Below, in pieces: positions 12,201 through 24,800 of a DNA stretch of 64,000 nt. The notes beneath the pieces are model-generated. The model saw only the letters and a list, made by a program, of their open reading frames with translations, ran no database searches and was not told the origin of the DNA. Position 1 is the first letter of the stretch. Each line of letters begins with the position of its first letter. Both the position numbers and the translations under genes were made by a program. Origin of the DNA: Notolepis coatsorum (Eukaryota; Chordata; Actinopteri; Aulopiformes; Paralepididae); NCBI GenBank assembly GCA_963971535.1, contig CAXASK010002185.1, forward strand, positions 169,247 through 233,246, read 5' to 3'.

Positions 12201-15200
12201 TTATTATTTCAGAACATTTACCAGAGCTTTTTTTTAGGGATGTCCGATATTATCGGCCGATATTGGCATTAAAATGTGATATCGGAAAATATCGGTATCG
12301 GTTTAAACATTTTTTTTTTTTTTTTTACATTTCTATAACCTTTATTTACCCAGGCAAGCAAGTAAGAACAAATTCTGATTTTATTTATTGTCAAAAGTAT
12401 GCATAATATTATGTTAATTCCACAACAAGAGATATGTAATGTTAATTACCTGAAATTATTCAGTTTTTTGGGCGGGGAAACCCTGCATATATCGGTTGAT
12501 ATCGGTATCGGAAATTAAGAGTTGGACAATATCGGTATCTGTAAAAAAGTATCGAATATCGAACATCCCTACTTTTTTTCTTCACTTTTCTGAATTTGAA
12601 ATGTCTCTCCCAAAAACCACACATAGTGCATCGTTAACAGTTCTACAGACGGACCATGTCGGGGTCGTTCCATCTCCCGGGCCCGGCCGCTGGCTGCAGC
12701 TCGTCCTGATGGGTAAAGAACCAGTCAGCGATGTTCTTCACGCTGTCCCACGAGTCCTGGATGTCGTCATAGTTCCTCCACAGATGACAGATGTCGCCCA
12801 GCAGAGAGTAATTCACCTGTTTGGAACAAAACAAAGTAAGCTGATATGAAGCAGAACATTTAAAATGGGAACTATTTTGCCATTTATTTTTGTTCACTAT
12901 TTGGTCAATTTGACACTATTCCTGTGAGTCTATGGAACACATCTGTGAGGTTTTATTTTTTCAATAAAATTCATTGTTTTGTATTTTTAATCAAGTACTT
13001 TTTTGGTGCACCACTTAGTTTCTGCCCTCTGCCAGATTCCAAGCTGGTTTTGGCTGCAGGCTCCGCCCATACTCACAATGCAACTTTGAGTGACAGTCAC
13101 CCACCTGCACTGGCAGATAACTTTAGGGGGGGGGGGGGAGAGAGAGAGCGAGAGCGAGAGAGAGAGAGAAGAGATCCGTCTGTCCCTCTCTCTCTCCCTC
13201 ACTCTCTCTTTCTCTCTTTTGGGGAAGTGCAAGTGTCTGACAGGGAAACCGCTTCCGCATTATTTCCACTCGCTCCGTTTTTGGTCATTACTTCAATGTT
13301 ACACTAACTTCCTTGAATTGTTGATTGTGTGGGCGGTGGCTAAAACCCAAGGGGGCGTCATTTTGTTTCCAACGGTGGAGGGGGACACATTTGGGGGCGT
13401 GGTCGGTGGTGCGTTGGTGATTTCGTACCTAGTTGCACTGTGTTTTAATGAGCTTGGTCCGGCGAAAATGTTGCATTTCATGGCAATCACACAGACCATC
13501 GTTCACACCAAACTTTGAGGGGAGGGGGCAGGGAGCTCAGTGTGTTCCGTCCTATGTATTTGAACACACCTGACGACCAGAGCTATTGTTATGCAAAGAC
13601 AGGTAGCCAGGTGGGTACTTGGCACGTGCAGCACACAAAAATGTGACTCGTCCCTCGCCAAGTACCCAGAGAGGGAACAAGCAGACGTTTTTTTCCGTGT
13701 GGTCCTAGTGCCGCGTCACGTCTCTGTTTATTTTTGGACGGTAAAAAAGTGCAGGGGACAATAACTGCCTTCTGAAAACATGCAGGGGACGTGCGCCCCC
13801 CCCCCATTAATTGCGCCCCTGCTACAACCACAGAAGGAGCCGAGGTTACGCAGATCACTATTCTTACACGTCACAGATTGACGTAAATTCAGAATGGCTT
13901 GGTTTAGTCGGGGAGGATCTCGTCTCAGCTGAACTGGAGGAATGCGCCCGAATGAGAATTTCACACCCAGTCAGTGTTGGTACTGTACAACCCCACGTCG
14001 TTGCTAGAAAACAATGCAAACCACTGGAAAAAAGGCCATTTAATAAGATCAGACCATCAAGCTGCTATTATTCCAGGCTTCAACCCAGAGATACTCACGT
14101 TTGGGGGAAGTCCACCTACATAGGCAGGCCAACTGCAGGAGTAGGCTATAGGTCTGCCCGTCGCATTCAACGCCTTGGACATGCGAGGGTAGCCTGTGTG
14201 ACAGATATATACAGACATACTGCAGTAATTCATCTATTTACATACACAAGATGAAATCCTTTACATTCCTCACCACGTAGAATATATTATGGAACCGTTT
14301 TAGAATTCATTGACTTCAATGCACGTTCACGTTTAAAAAAGGTACCATACTTTTTTGTAACATTTAAAAAAAAAATCTTAAAACATTTATTATCGTTTCC
14401 TGCCGTCTATGGAACACATTTGTTTTTGTTTTTATTTTTTTCCAAATCTTTTTATTTTGTAGTTTAATCTCGTTTTGAAATGCGTTTCTTCCCCTGAAGT
14501 CGACAGGCTGTTGCAGCAGCAGCGTACGCCACATTTCCACATGTATTATTCCCCCGGTCTCACTAAAGTATAATTTACAAACTAGGCAGTGGATTAGATG
14601 AGTGGTGTTCCTATAGTTTACCATCTGTTACTATAGAAACTCTTACCCTGCATTTGTTCTATGGGACTCGAGTTACAACCATCAAACTTGAGGTAATCTA
14701 CATCCCAGCTAGCGAAGGTCTGTGCGTCGAGCTCTATCTTCTCCAGTGTGGTTCCAGGGTAGCCCATACAGGTGCCCGTCCCAATGTCTGCATAGATGCC
14801 CAGCTTCAGGCCACGGTTGTGGACATAGCTCGCCAGCTTGGCTATGCCACCTGGAAACCTAGAAAGACAAAGATCACTCATAGTCACAGCTTTCACAAAC
14901 TATCGTATCTAGAACACAGAGGATATAACATTAAATACTCTTGTGGAATTTAACACTACCAAAAAACGAAACTTGATTACAGTGTTGTTGTTTTTTTTTA
15001 ACAATATGCAGTCATTTTATGTAGAGACCTGGGTCAGATCTTTGGTAAATTTCTTACATTTTTGGGGGAATTACAAACGGACTTTTAAAGGTTGCATTTC
15101 TAAAACAATACAAATAAATGATAGGAAAGTGAAATATCCCTTTAAAAAGAGAGCAACCTGAAGGGATCTGGCTGCAGCCGGCCATCTTTGTCTCTCAGCA

Positions 15201-16601
15201 TGGACATCCAGCAGTCGTCTATGATCACATATTCATATCCCAGTTCCCTCCAGCCGTCCTCCGCCAGTCTGTCAGCCATGTCCCTGAACAGCGCCTCACT
15301 GTGGGGACATGGGGGCCAGGCCAGCCCTGTCATTTACACAATACTAGCCACACACAGTATATAGAGGTGATACATAGAGGGATACATAGTATAATTATCA
15401 TCAGGTAGATTAATCCTTCAATTTATGAAAAACTACCCCTGCTACTGCCAGCGATCCATCATTTCCCTGGAGACGCTGGTCCTGTAAATCAATGGGTAGA
15501 GAATGGTACTAACACAGCCAAGGGTAGGGGTTCACTTCCCACTGGGGTCAGTATAACAACATCCCGATAAACCCAATAAAATTATTGATAGCTCCGGAAT
15601 TTTTGTTTGTTTTTTTAAATGTATATATTTTTTTTACACTTTTATTTTTTACACTTTTTTCTTTTCATGTCAACGTTCACACGCACAATATATGCTTACT
15701 TAGGATTTGACTTGATTCAACAACAAAGCAGTCGGAGCAATGGCAAGCCGAAAACGGTCGAAAATGTGGTTATTTGAAGTTTGGATTTTTTTTTTTACAA
15801 CTGCTGTAGGTAGATTACATTTTTACAGACTAAAGTACCGAAAAAAGGTACCGTTGGGTACCGGTATCGATTCACAGGTACCTGTACCGGTACCGTATCG
15901 GTTCAAATGTGAACGGTACCCATCCCTATACTGGCAAAGCACAATACCTGTTGGTTTTTAGTTCACTCATTGTTCAGGGAAACACATTGTTAATGACATT
16001 GACGGATTGTGAATTTTGTGATTGACTCAAATTATATTTATTTGGAAAAATAAATATAGTCACTTTATTTTGAAGAGTCAAAACTGTTCTCTTGGCGTTG
16101 TTTTGTTCATAGTAGTAACGCTCATGTCATGATAAATCTGGTTAGGTCAACACTACAGGAATATACATAAATAAAAAAAATTATAATACAATAAATATAT
16201 ATATATATATTATATATTGTTTATCGGTATCGACCTTGAGGAGCAGAAAGTTATCGATATCGGGGTCAAAGAATCTATATCGTGCACCCCTAGTTCTGAG
16301 CTACAGTTATTCTTTATATATTGGTTTATATCATATTATGTCAACATAACAACACGTATACAATCTGAAACAGGACACACACACACAACACAAGTACAAT
16401 GTAATCCCATGTTCTGTACAGACTTTAATGTATAATAATTAAGAAGTACCTGATACAGTTCTTGGGGTCTTCTATACAGTTCACATTGCAGCGGAAGCGT
16501 TCCCAGGCCATCCATCCCATAGGAGGAGTCCTCAGCAGGCCATTGTCCAGGGCCACAGCACAGCTTAGGGTCAGCAGCAGGTTTACTGCAAACACATTCA
16601 T
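6286..16601 (-). CDS. naga: Alpha-N-acetylgalactosaminidase, 8 coding exons
   Basis: Lysosomal GH27 glycosidase that removes terminal alpha-GalNAc from glycoproteins and glycolipids. Minus-strand exons, in transcript order: 16601-16450, 15298-15158, 14858-14647, 14193-14099, 12816-12655, 11754-11557, 9647-9507, 6738-6286. All introns are GT-AG and all phases agree, giving about 517 residues. Residues 1-18 form a signal peptide, followed by [13 protein letters not shown]. The nucleophile is D157 in LKFDGC and the acid/base is D218 in [17 protein letters not shown] (Ser189, Ala192) is the NAGA specificity pair; GLA has Glu and Leu there. The C-terminal beta domain ends [13 protein letters not shown], where human NAGA (411 residues) nearly stops. 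Here the frame runs about 110 residues further through a 30-bp minisatellite. An acceptor-like TTCTTTCCTCTCAG just before the start codon suggests an upstream non-coding exon. Introns are full of repeats. Confidence 0.93.
6357..6625. repeat. 30-bp coding minisatellite, 9 copies, in the last naga exon
   Basis: A GC-rich 30-bp unit (core CCCCGTGTCCCGGG on plus) is repeated nine times with almost no divergence. One A/G site makes the encoded residue Tyr or His. Thirty is a multiple of three, so all six frames stay open. In the naga frame it encodes the 10-residue unit [10 protein letters not shown] or [10 protein letters not shown]. It begins right after the codons for the conserved YVYP end of the enzyme. 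Confidence 0.9.
7320..7815 (+). mobile_element. tRNA-derived SINE, full length
   Basis: Starts with a tRNA-like head (A-box TGGCGTAGTGG, B-box GTTCGAGCCC) and ends with GGGATGGGAGAAAA, AAAAGTGGAT and poly-A. It lies in naga intron 7 and runs straight into a second copy at 7816. Confidence 0.85.
7816..8245 (+). mobile_element. tRNA-derived SINE, lacking its 5' head, tandem to previous copy
   Basis: Begins at the B-box-like TATTCGAATCC and continues through the family body (AACACAATTGGCAGTGTT) to GGGATGGGAGAAAA and an A-rich tail. It has the same orientation as the copy that ends at 7815. The abutting head-to-tail arrangement suggests insertion into the poly-A tail of the older copy. Confidence 0.75.
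8246..8937. other. naga intron 7 sequence, nothing recognised
   Basis: AT-rich intronic sequence between two SINE insertions. The short open frames have no protein-like features. No terminal repeats or tails were noticed. Confidence 0.5.
8951..9418 (+). mobile_element. tRNA-derived SINE, full length, 13-bp TSD
   Basis: The head has A-box TGGTGTAGTGG and B-box GGTTCGAGTCC, followed by the family body and a GGGATGGGAGAAAAA tail. Perfect direct repeats TTTACACATGTGG flank it (8938-8950 and 9419-9431). It lies in naga intron 7, about 90 bp from exon 7. Confidence 0.88.
9628..11019. repeat. 57-60-bp minisatellite built from the naga exon-7 splice acceptor, 24 copies
   Basis: Twenty-four tandem copies were counted by the marker CTGCTCTCCTG. 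The copy nearest exon 7 contains the real acceptor: on the minus strand CTTGTCCCACAG at the intron end and then GAGAGCAGTCATATTGAG of the exon. Every other unit repeats both parts, so the array holds 23 additional acceptor-like sites, each followed by about 20 bases of exon-7 coding sequence. Units differ mainly by small indels (57, 59 or 60 bp), which change the frame between units. The unit next to exon 7 is 57 bp away and therefore in frame. Confidence 0.95.
11049..11441. mobile_element. MITE with ~85-bp inverted ends and telomere-like core
   Basis: The left end (TATTTTTCTACAACGGAGTT...) and right end are inverted repeats of about 85 bp with a few mismatches. The core holds CCTAACCCTAACC-like sequence. 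A second copy lies at 29223-29621. No transposase is encoded. It sits in naga intron 6, about 30 bp beyond the acceptor minisatellite. Confidence 0.8.
12235..12571. mobile_element. hAT-type MITE in naga intron 5, 8-bp TSD
   Basis: Ends TAGGGATGTCCGATATTATC and GAACATCCCTA are inverted. The interior is rich in 'atcggtatcgg'. Exact 8-bp duplications CTTTTTTT flank it (12227-12234 and 12572-12579), as expected of hAT elements. No coding capacity. Confidence 0.85.
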
Positions 16602-16659
16602 GTCTGAGAGGAAAGAACAGTTTATTAAAAGGTGCTATAGAATCTAGATAACATTCAGC

Positions 16660-19650
16660 CACTAGATAATAATAATAATAAACTTTATTTGTATAGCACC
16701 TTTCATACAGAAACTGCAGCTCAAAGTGCTTCACAGCAGAAAAAAATAAATCACAGTTTTTCACATTAGGATCCAACATCCCAACAGGCCACCTTGTTTA
16801 GGGTTTGATTTAGTTTTAAATAGACAATAATAAAAAGATAAAATAGACAGAGTAAAATAGTGCAATAGTGCAGTGCAATAAAATTGTAGAATAGAATAGA
16901 GTAAAATATATATATATATATTTTACAGTGCAATAAAATAGTTCTGGATTACTGTTCAACAGTTCAAAGTCGTCTTTACCTTCTCTGTTTGGTATCCACA
17001 GTTTAAAACTTGACAGTCTTCCCTCCTGTTTTATACCCACTTTGACCCTTTGAACCTCCCCCCCAGGGCAAACCTCCCTCTCAGGGTGCAGTTCCCTCTC
17101 TCAGGGTGCAGTTCTAGGCCTGGGTCCTACACAGTTTCAAAGCCTGACAGTCTCTTGTTTGATACCCACACAGTTTAATACCCGACAGTTCAGAACCTGT
17201 AATAAAAAGCAATAGACAGTAAAATAATAAAGTGCAATAAAATAGTAGAATAGAATAGATAGTAAAATTATGCAAAGTAAGATAGTGCTACAGTACAATC
17301 AACAGCTGAGTGTATTAGAAGGCTATGGTGAAGAGGTATGTTTTTAGCTTATTTTTGAAAATATTAAGAGATCTAGCTTCCCTAATGTCTATAGGTATTA
17401 GGTAGTGTGTTCCATAACTTTGGTGGATAGTTGGCAAAGGCTGCATCCCCGATTTCCCTTAGACTGTGGCTTGGAACCTTCAATAGACCAGTAGTAGATG
17501 ATCGCAATGTTCTAGGAGGCACATAGTTGACTAGAGAATTTGCAATGTAGCTTGGTCCTGTTCCATTTAGTGCTTTATATATAAAGAGGAGGGCCTTGAA
17601 ATCAATTCTAAATGTTACCGGAAGCCAGTGTAGGTTAGCTAATACTGGACTGATGTGGTCTCTCCTCTTGGTTCTAGTTAGTAGCATAGCTGCCGAGTTT
17701 TTAATGAGTTGGAGTCGTTCTGTGTTTTTTTTTTGGGAGGCCAGTGAGGAGTGCAATTACAGTAGTCAAGTCGGCTTGAGATAAAGACATGGATCAGTTT
17801 TTCAGCGTCTTTTTGATTTATAAACGGCTGTACCTTAGCCGTATGTTTCTAAGGTGGAAAAATGATGTTTTTGTCACCTTGTTGATGTGTGATTTAAAGC
17901 TTAGGTCAGAGTCTATTATAACACCAAGACTTGTAACTTCGGGTTTGATCCAAGGAGTAAGTTGCCCCATATTGCTCTGTAACATTTCTCTTTTTGTTAT
18001 AGGACAGACTAGTAGGATTTCAGTTTTGCCCTCATTTAATTTTAGGAAGTTGTTCGTCATCCATTTGTTTATTGCTAAGAGACAGTTTATAGCTAAGAGA
18101 CAGTTTATAGCTGTGTGATCATTTGATTCAGCGTAGATGTACAATTGTGTGTCATCTGCGTAACTATGGAAACATACATTGTGTTTTCTAATGATGTCTC
18201 CGAGTGGCAGCATGTATAGTGAGAATAATAATGGACCAAGGCAGCTCCCCTGTGGAACTCCGAAGTAGGTGTCATGTTTCTCAGAAGAATGATCTCCAAG
18301 CCTGACGTAATATTTTCTCCCTTTGATATATGTTCTGAACCAGTTTAATACATATAGTCAGAAAGACCAACTAACTTTTCTAGGTGATTTATTAGGATAT
18401 CATGTAGGGCTGGGCGATATGGAAAAAAATCATATCGCGATAACGATATGATAATTTTATTTTATTTCTCGATATCGATAATTATCGAATTGTTATAAGT
18501 ATAAAAAAAAAAAAAAAAAAAAAAAATTTAAACAACATATGTATGTTTATTTTGCAGCAATTCTTTGTCATTGCCGCCATCTTTAGTGTTACATCCCCTC
18601 ACACTCCAGTTCTCAGGCTGCAGCTGGTTTAAAAGCTAAAGTAAACCGGCTTCTCTGCTGGCTGTGGCTCCAGTTTATTATTTATGCTAGTTTATTTTCG
18701 ATCTTTTGGCGCTTTTTTGGTGGACAAACCACTGCACATGTGCACTGTGACTCGTGACTGGAGTCTAGTTCTGCTAGCACACATAGCCTACTGTGTACAG
18801 ACGGTTTCAAAATGTATTTTAAATTAGAAAGCAAACAAAATAAATGGACAAGAGAAAAATAAATCTGAATTTGGTCAGTATTGTCATTTGGACAAGCAAA
18901 GCCATTATTTTAAGTTGCAGGCAAGAAAGACAAGTCTGTCCACTGTCTCTGGTTTTAAAACTGCCCTGTTGCAGGTTAAAAAAAAATTATAAAAAAAAAA
19001 AAAAAAAAACGATTTTTCGATTTTTTTTTTATTTCGATATTCGATATCGATTATTAAAATATATCGCGATATTTATCGTTATCGTTATATCGCCCAGCCC
19101 TAATATCATGGTCGATCGTGTCAAACGCTGCGCTTAGATCTAATAGGACGAGAATTGAGACTTTGTTTGCATCAGAGTTTATTCTGAGGTCACTAATTAT
19201 TTTTGTAAGAGCAGTTTCAGTGCTATGGTGCGTTCTGAAGCCTGATTGAAATTCCTCCATCATGTTGTTTTCTTTGAAAAGGGAGTTTATTTGTATTGAG
19301 ATTTTTTTTTTAAGTATCTTGCTGATGAATTGGAGCCGGAGGTTGGATATTGGCCTATAGTTGGTTAATACATTACTGTCTAGTTTGGGTTTCTTTAGTA
19401 AGGGTCTTACGACAGCTGTTGTGAATGCGTCTGGGAAAATACCTGTCAGAAGCGATGTATTTATAATATTTAGGACATGACTTGCAGCAATACTCTTGAA
19501 TATTCGCTTAAAAAATGCTGTGGGTATAGGGTCAATACAGGAAGTGAAAGAGTTACATTCCATGACAGTTTTGTAAAGCTCAGTAGATGTAATGCAAGCA
19601 AATTTTCCTATGGTTACTTTTTCTAGATGTCGCACTAGAGCACCAGCATG
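16660..19650 (-). mobile_element. L2-type LINE (family C), interrupted by a hAT MITE
   Basis: Read on the minus strand. Reverse-transcriptase motifs are visible: NYRPISNL and LLDLSAAFDTIDHD near 19.1-19.4 kb, [10 protein letters not shown] near 18.15 kb, and an RT C-terminal LWNTLP near 17.4 kb. The 3' end has CACTTTGAGCTGCAG and AAATAAAGTTTATTATTATT. The MITE at 18405-19102 splits the RT between the AFDT and YADD motifs, and the 5' end is missing. The 3' end lies about 60 bp upstream of the naga start codon, so it sits either in the first naga intron or in the promoter. Confidence 0.85.
18405..19102. mobile_element. hAT-type MITE inside L2-C, 8-bp TSD
   Basis: Starts TAGGGCTGGGCGATATGG and ends with the inverted ATATCGCCCAGCCCTA. 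ATATCATG is duplicated exactly on both sides (18397-18404 and 19103-19110). The interior has poly-A/poly-T runs and no transposase. The outermost 20 bases are nearly the same as those of the element at 47273-48757. Confidence 0.9.
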
Positions 19651-20020
19651 TCATTTATCCAATAAGGTGCATTCCATGTGGGGAAATGGAAAGTATAGGG
19701 AGGGGATACCTGCACACATGTAAACAACAACAATAATTTTGGACCTGCATTTTTAAATGTATTATACATTAATGAATCAATAAAAGCAATACCTTTATTA
19801 CACACCTTTCTAAAAGCTCTGTGGATGTATTATAAAAAAAATAATTACATATACAATTGTTATCTATAGCACCTTTAAAAGTTAATTGTTGAGAGGATAG
19901 TGTAGCAACTGCGTAGGATTAAGATAACAGAGGTTCAACACGGTCCACAGATAAAAGCCCCGCCTACCACACTGTATTCATACTGTACCTACCGATATCC
20001 AACCCATAGGTTTATCCACA

Positions 20021-20816
20021 TACTCGACTATGCTTGCACCTCATGGTACCAAAGCACCTCAAAGGCGCTAAAAACAAAATTATACAAACATCTCAAAACA
20101 AACTGGTCAGACTACTGCTTGACCTTACCCCCAGAACCCACCTCACCCCTGCCCACTTTGACAACCTAGGATGGCTTAGAGTAGACGACAGAGTACAGCA
20201 ACTTGCAATGGGCCTGGTCTACAAGATACACTACACGACCAAGGTACCCATGTACATGTCAAAATACTTCCCAAAGGTCAGTGAATACCACGATCACAAC
20301 ACCAGAGGGAGCTCCACAAATCATGTTAAACCCAGATTCGGCTCAAACGAGGGACTAAACACGTTTCGCAATTATGCCACATCAATGTGGAACGCCCTAC
20401 CCACAGCTGTAAAGGAATGTGAATCACTACCCACTGGGCCACTTTCAAAAACACTCTCAAAGAACACCTACGGGAGACTGCAATTCGAAACTGGCCCCTG
20501 TAAATGTCCTAACCCAACCCCCTCCAATGTACAGTAAATTACCAAGTATGGTTGTCAATATTCCAATGTACAGTTTTGCTTGTATAGTTGTACAGTGTTC
20601 CCCACCCCACCCCGCCTACCCAACCCCCCCCCCTACTCAACCACCTCCAATGTACAGTTCCACCCCACCCCACCTACCCAACCTCCTCCAATGTACAGTT
20701 TCTACGTCAAATGTATATACTCTTTTTTTTAAACTCTTTTTGTATCACAAACAGTACTGTGTTTGTAAATCTGGTATGTGTATAGATGTAGCAGTACTGT
20801 CTATCTGTATGTCATC
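20021..20816 (+). mobile_element. LINE-A 3' fragment, left part (outermost level of nest)
   Basis: Encodes the C-terminal RT region ([38 protein letters not shown]) and the 3' UTR with CCTCCAATGTACAG repeats. It breaks off at TGTATGTCATC, where L2-C begins; the rest of the LINE-A tail resumes at about 27391. It is more diverged from the 36.5-kb copy than the inner copy at 23425, so it is older. Confidence 0.85.
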
Positions 20817-21826
20817 ACTGGCCTCCCAAAAAAAACACAGAACGACTCCAACTCATTCAAAACTCGGCAGCTAGGCTACTAACTAGAACCAAGAGGAGAG
20901 ACCACATCAGTCCAGTATTAGCTAACCTACACTGGCTTCCGTAACATTTAGAATTGATTTCAAGGTCCTCCTCCTTATATATAAAGCACTAAATGGAACA
21001 GGACCAAGCTACATTGCAAATTCTCTAGTCAACTATGTGCCTCCTAGAACATTGCAATCATCTACTACTGGTCTATTGAAGGTTCCAAGCCACAGTCTAA
21101 GGGAAATCGGGGATGCAGCCTTTGCAAACTATGCACCAAAGTTATGGAACACACTACCTATGGACATTAGGGAAGCTAGATCTCTTAATAAATAAGCTAA
21201 AAACGTACCTCTTCACCATAGCCTTCTAATACACTCCGCTGTTGATTGTACTGTAGCACTATCTTACTTTGTATAATTTTACTATCTATTCTATTCTACT
21301 ATTTTATTGCACTTTATTATTTTACTGTCTATTGCTTTTTATTACAGGCTCAAAACTGTCAGGTATTAAACTGTGTGGGTATCAAACAAGAGACTGTCAG
21401 GCTTTAAAACTGTGTAGGACCTGGCGTAGCGGAGATTGCGTTCGTCACCAACCCCGAAGCTGTGAGCTGGATTCGCCTGTTCGAATCCAGCTCACAGCTC
21501 CGGGGTTGTCACCAGCTTGGCTGGCCGTTCACACTAGGGTGGGAGAAGCTGGCGGGGTGGGTCCGGGTCGTTGTAAACAGCGACTCCTACAGTTCGGTCG
21601 GGGCGCCTGCTAAGCGCGGATAGGACCTGAGTGGGATAGTGTGATCCTTCCACACTCTACGCCCTCTCAGGGAGGATCCGCGCTGCCAGGTGAAAAGAAG
21701 CGGTTGATTGGCTGGACGTGTGTCGGAGGAAGCACGTGATAGCCTCCACTCTCCCAGATGATCTGACTGTGGGGGGTAAGTGCGCAGCGACCAGGAAGGG
21801 ATTGGGAATTGGCATACGACTAACAT

Positions 21827-24800
21827 ACGGCTGCCTTTCTGTTCGCTCCGTCGAGACTGTGCTTACTTTTGTTAATATTTATAGTTTTAAGAGTTTTGTC
21901 TGTACCAACAGTAGGTGCATTTAATGTGTATGACCGTCAGTCACTTATAGACATCGGATTACGGGAAACTTACCGATTGGATTACTCACTGGACCAGCTT
22001 TCCGAACCGCAACAATGGCCTGAGGAGATTCTCAGGAAAATGGGACCAGAGCCTGATCCCAGGAACAAAGGAACCAGACGGCGTGGGAAGAGAGCTGGGA
22101 TCCGTAACAGGCTGAGATCCAGACGCCACCGAACACCATTACCCAGTATATTGCTAGCCAATGTACAATCAATTGACAATAAACTGGACGATATCCGAGC
22201 AAGGATTCAATACCAAAGAGACGTTAGAGATTGTAACGTTCTCTGCTTCACCGAGACGTGGCTGTCGCCGGACGTCCCAGATCACGCAATTCAACCAGCC
22301 GAACACTTCTTCATCCACCGCAAGGATCGTACAGCAGAGTCCGGCAAACAACGTGGAGGAGGTATCGCCTTCATGTTTAACAACAATTGGAGCGATCCAA
22401 CTAACGTGAAGGAATTATCCAACCACTGCTGCCCAGACCTGGAATATATAACCATCAAGTGTCGTCCTTTCTTCCTCCCGAGGGAGTTAACGGCGATCGT
22501 CCTGATCGGAGTGTATATTCCACCGCAAGCGAGTAACAACGTCGCGCTCTCCAGACTCCACGACGAGGTAAATAGAATACAAGCGGCGAACGTTAACGCC
22601 GCCATTTTAGTGCTGGGTGATTTCAATAGCGCCAATCTGAGAAAGGTATTACCTGACTTCTATCAGCATGTGACTTGCAACACCAGAGGCGGTAACATCC
22701 TAGATCACTGTTACACGCAATTTAAAGGTGGCTACAAGGCTCATTCTGATAGTGGCTTTGGTAAATCAGATCACGCGTCCATTTTTCTTTCACCAAAGTA
22801 CAAACAGAGAATCAAAAGTACTCCTGTAGTCTCGCGAGAGGTGCAGAAATGGGATTTGACGTCAGAGGAGACGCTCCAGGCTGCGTTTGACTGCACAGAC
22901 TGGAACGTGTTCCGCGACACAGATAACATTAATGTCTACACGGAGGCAGTGCTGGACTATGTTTGTACTTTGGTGGAAGAAACAATCCCCACTACCAAAA
23001 TGAGAGTTTACCCAAATCAAAAACCCTGGGTAGACAAATCCGTCCGTGAAGCTCTGAGAGAGCGCACCAAAGCATACAACGACGGCCTAGTGGCAGGCAA
23101 CATGAATGACCACAAGGTGGTGCGACACAACGTAAGGAGGACAGTGACAGAGGCCAAACGGCGCTACAGGGATAAAATTGAACTCCAGTTTGAACAAGCT
23201 GACTCTAGAGCTATGTGGCAGGGGCTCAAAACGATGACAGACTACAAAGGCGCCTCCCTCAAACTGAACAGTGACATCTCCTTAGCAAATGACCTCAATA
23301 CCTTCTATGCGAGGTTTGATGCTGGTAATAACAACACCAGCCCACAAGCCACGGCAATGGGGGGGGGGGGGTCGGCTGCTGATGGAGACGCAGTGTTCAG
23401 GGTAACAGAGCATGAGGTTTTTACATTACACATGGGCAAAACAGAGTCCATTCTCTTCGGTTCAAATAACAAACTCAGCAAGACCGACGGCTTCTCAGTT
23501 ACAGTGGGTGACAATATTGTCACAAGGAAAGATGAAATTACCTACCTGGGTTCCATCCTAGAGGCTAATCTCTCCTGTGACAAAATGGCATCCAATGTAA
23601 TAAAAAAAGTCAACCAACGAACTCGATTCTTGTACCGGATCTCCTCTCTGGTAAACAAGAACACCCTGAAGACTCTGGCAGGAGCACTCATTCAGGGGTA
23701 CTACGACTATGCTTGCACCTCATGGTACCAAAGCACCTCAAAGGCGCTAAAAACAAAATTACAAACATCTCAAAACAAACTGGTCAGACTACTGCTTGAC
23801 CTTACTCCTAGAACCCACCTCACCCCTGCCCACTTTGACAACCTAGGATGGCTTAGAGTAGACGACAGAGTACAACAACTTGCAATGGGCCTGGTCTACA
23901 AGATACACTACACGACCAAGGTACCCATGTACATGTCAAAATACTTCCCAAAGGTCAGTGAATACCACGATCACAACACCAGAGGGAGCTCCACAAATCA
24001 TGTTAAACCCAGATTCGGCTCAAATAAGGGACTAAACACGTTTCGCAATTATGCCACATCAATGTGGAACGCCCTACCCAAAGCTGTAAAGGAATGTGGA
24101 TCACTACCCACTTTCAAAACCTCTCTCAAGGGACACCTACGGGAGACTGCAATTCAACACTGGCCCCTGTAAATATCCTAACCCAACCCCCTCCAATGTA
24201 CAGTCATTTACCTAGTATGGTTTTGTCAATAGTTCAATGTACAATTGTGTTTGTTTGTACAGTGTCTCCCCCCCCCCCCCCTCAATGTACAGTGTTACTT
24301 GTTTATACAGTGTGCCCCCCGCCCCCCCCCCCCCCCCCAACCACCTCCAATGTAAATTACCCAGTATGGTTGTCAATATCCCAATGTACCCAACCCCCCC
24401 CACCCAACCTCCTCCAATGTACAGTTTCTACGTCAAATGTATATACTCCCTTTTCTTGACTCCTTCTGTATCACAAAAAGTACTGTATTTGCAAATCTGG
24501 TATGTCATAAATGTATAGATGTAGCAGTACTGACTATCTGTATGTCATGTATGTCATATATGTCTATATGAATTGAAAATGGGGGACCCTGATGGAAACA
24601 AGACAAACGTCTTTCTCAGGTCTGCATCCCCTTAACAATTGTATGTATTGAGCCGTACTGTATTGTACCCATTCTGCAATCTGTTAAATAAAGTTTTCAT
24701 TCATTCATTCATTCATTCATTCAGGTGAGGCGGACCTTTAAAAAAGTGAATATCAGGAAGGCAGCAGGTCCGGACGGCATCCCCGGCCGCGTCCTAAAAG

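Noticed and set aside
12840-14640. A missing naga exon between LKFDGC and VNYSLL
   Set aside because: At first no exon was visible. A 95-bp exon at 14099-14193 ([21 protein letters not shown]...) fits both splice sites and phases, so nothing is missing.
15560-16300. Additional complete hAT-type elements in naga intron 1
   Set aside because: Single ends are visible (GGTACCCATCCCTA near 15927, ATCGTGCACCCCTA near 16291), but I could not find partner ends or TSDs, so no boundaries are claimed.
6286-16601. Alpha-galactosidase A (GLA) as the identity of the gene called naga
   Set aside because: The specificity motif is SCSWPAY (Ser/Ala) rather than the GLA-type CEWPLY, and the end [13 protein letters not shown] matches NAGA.
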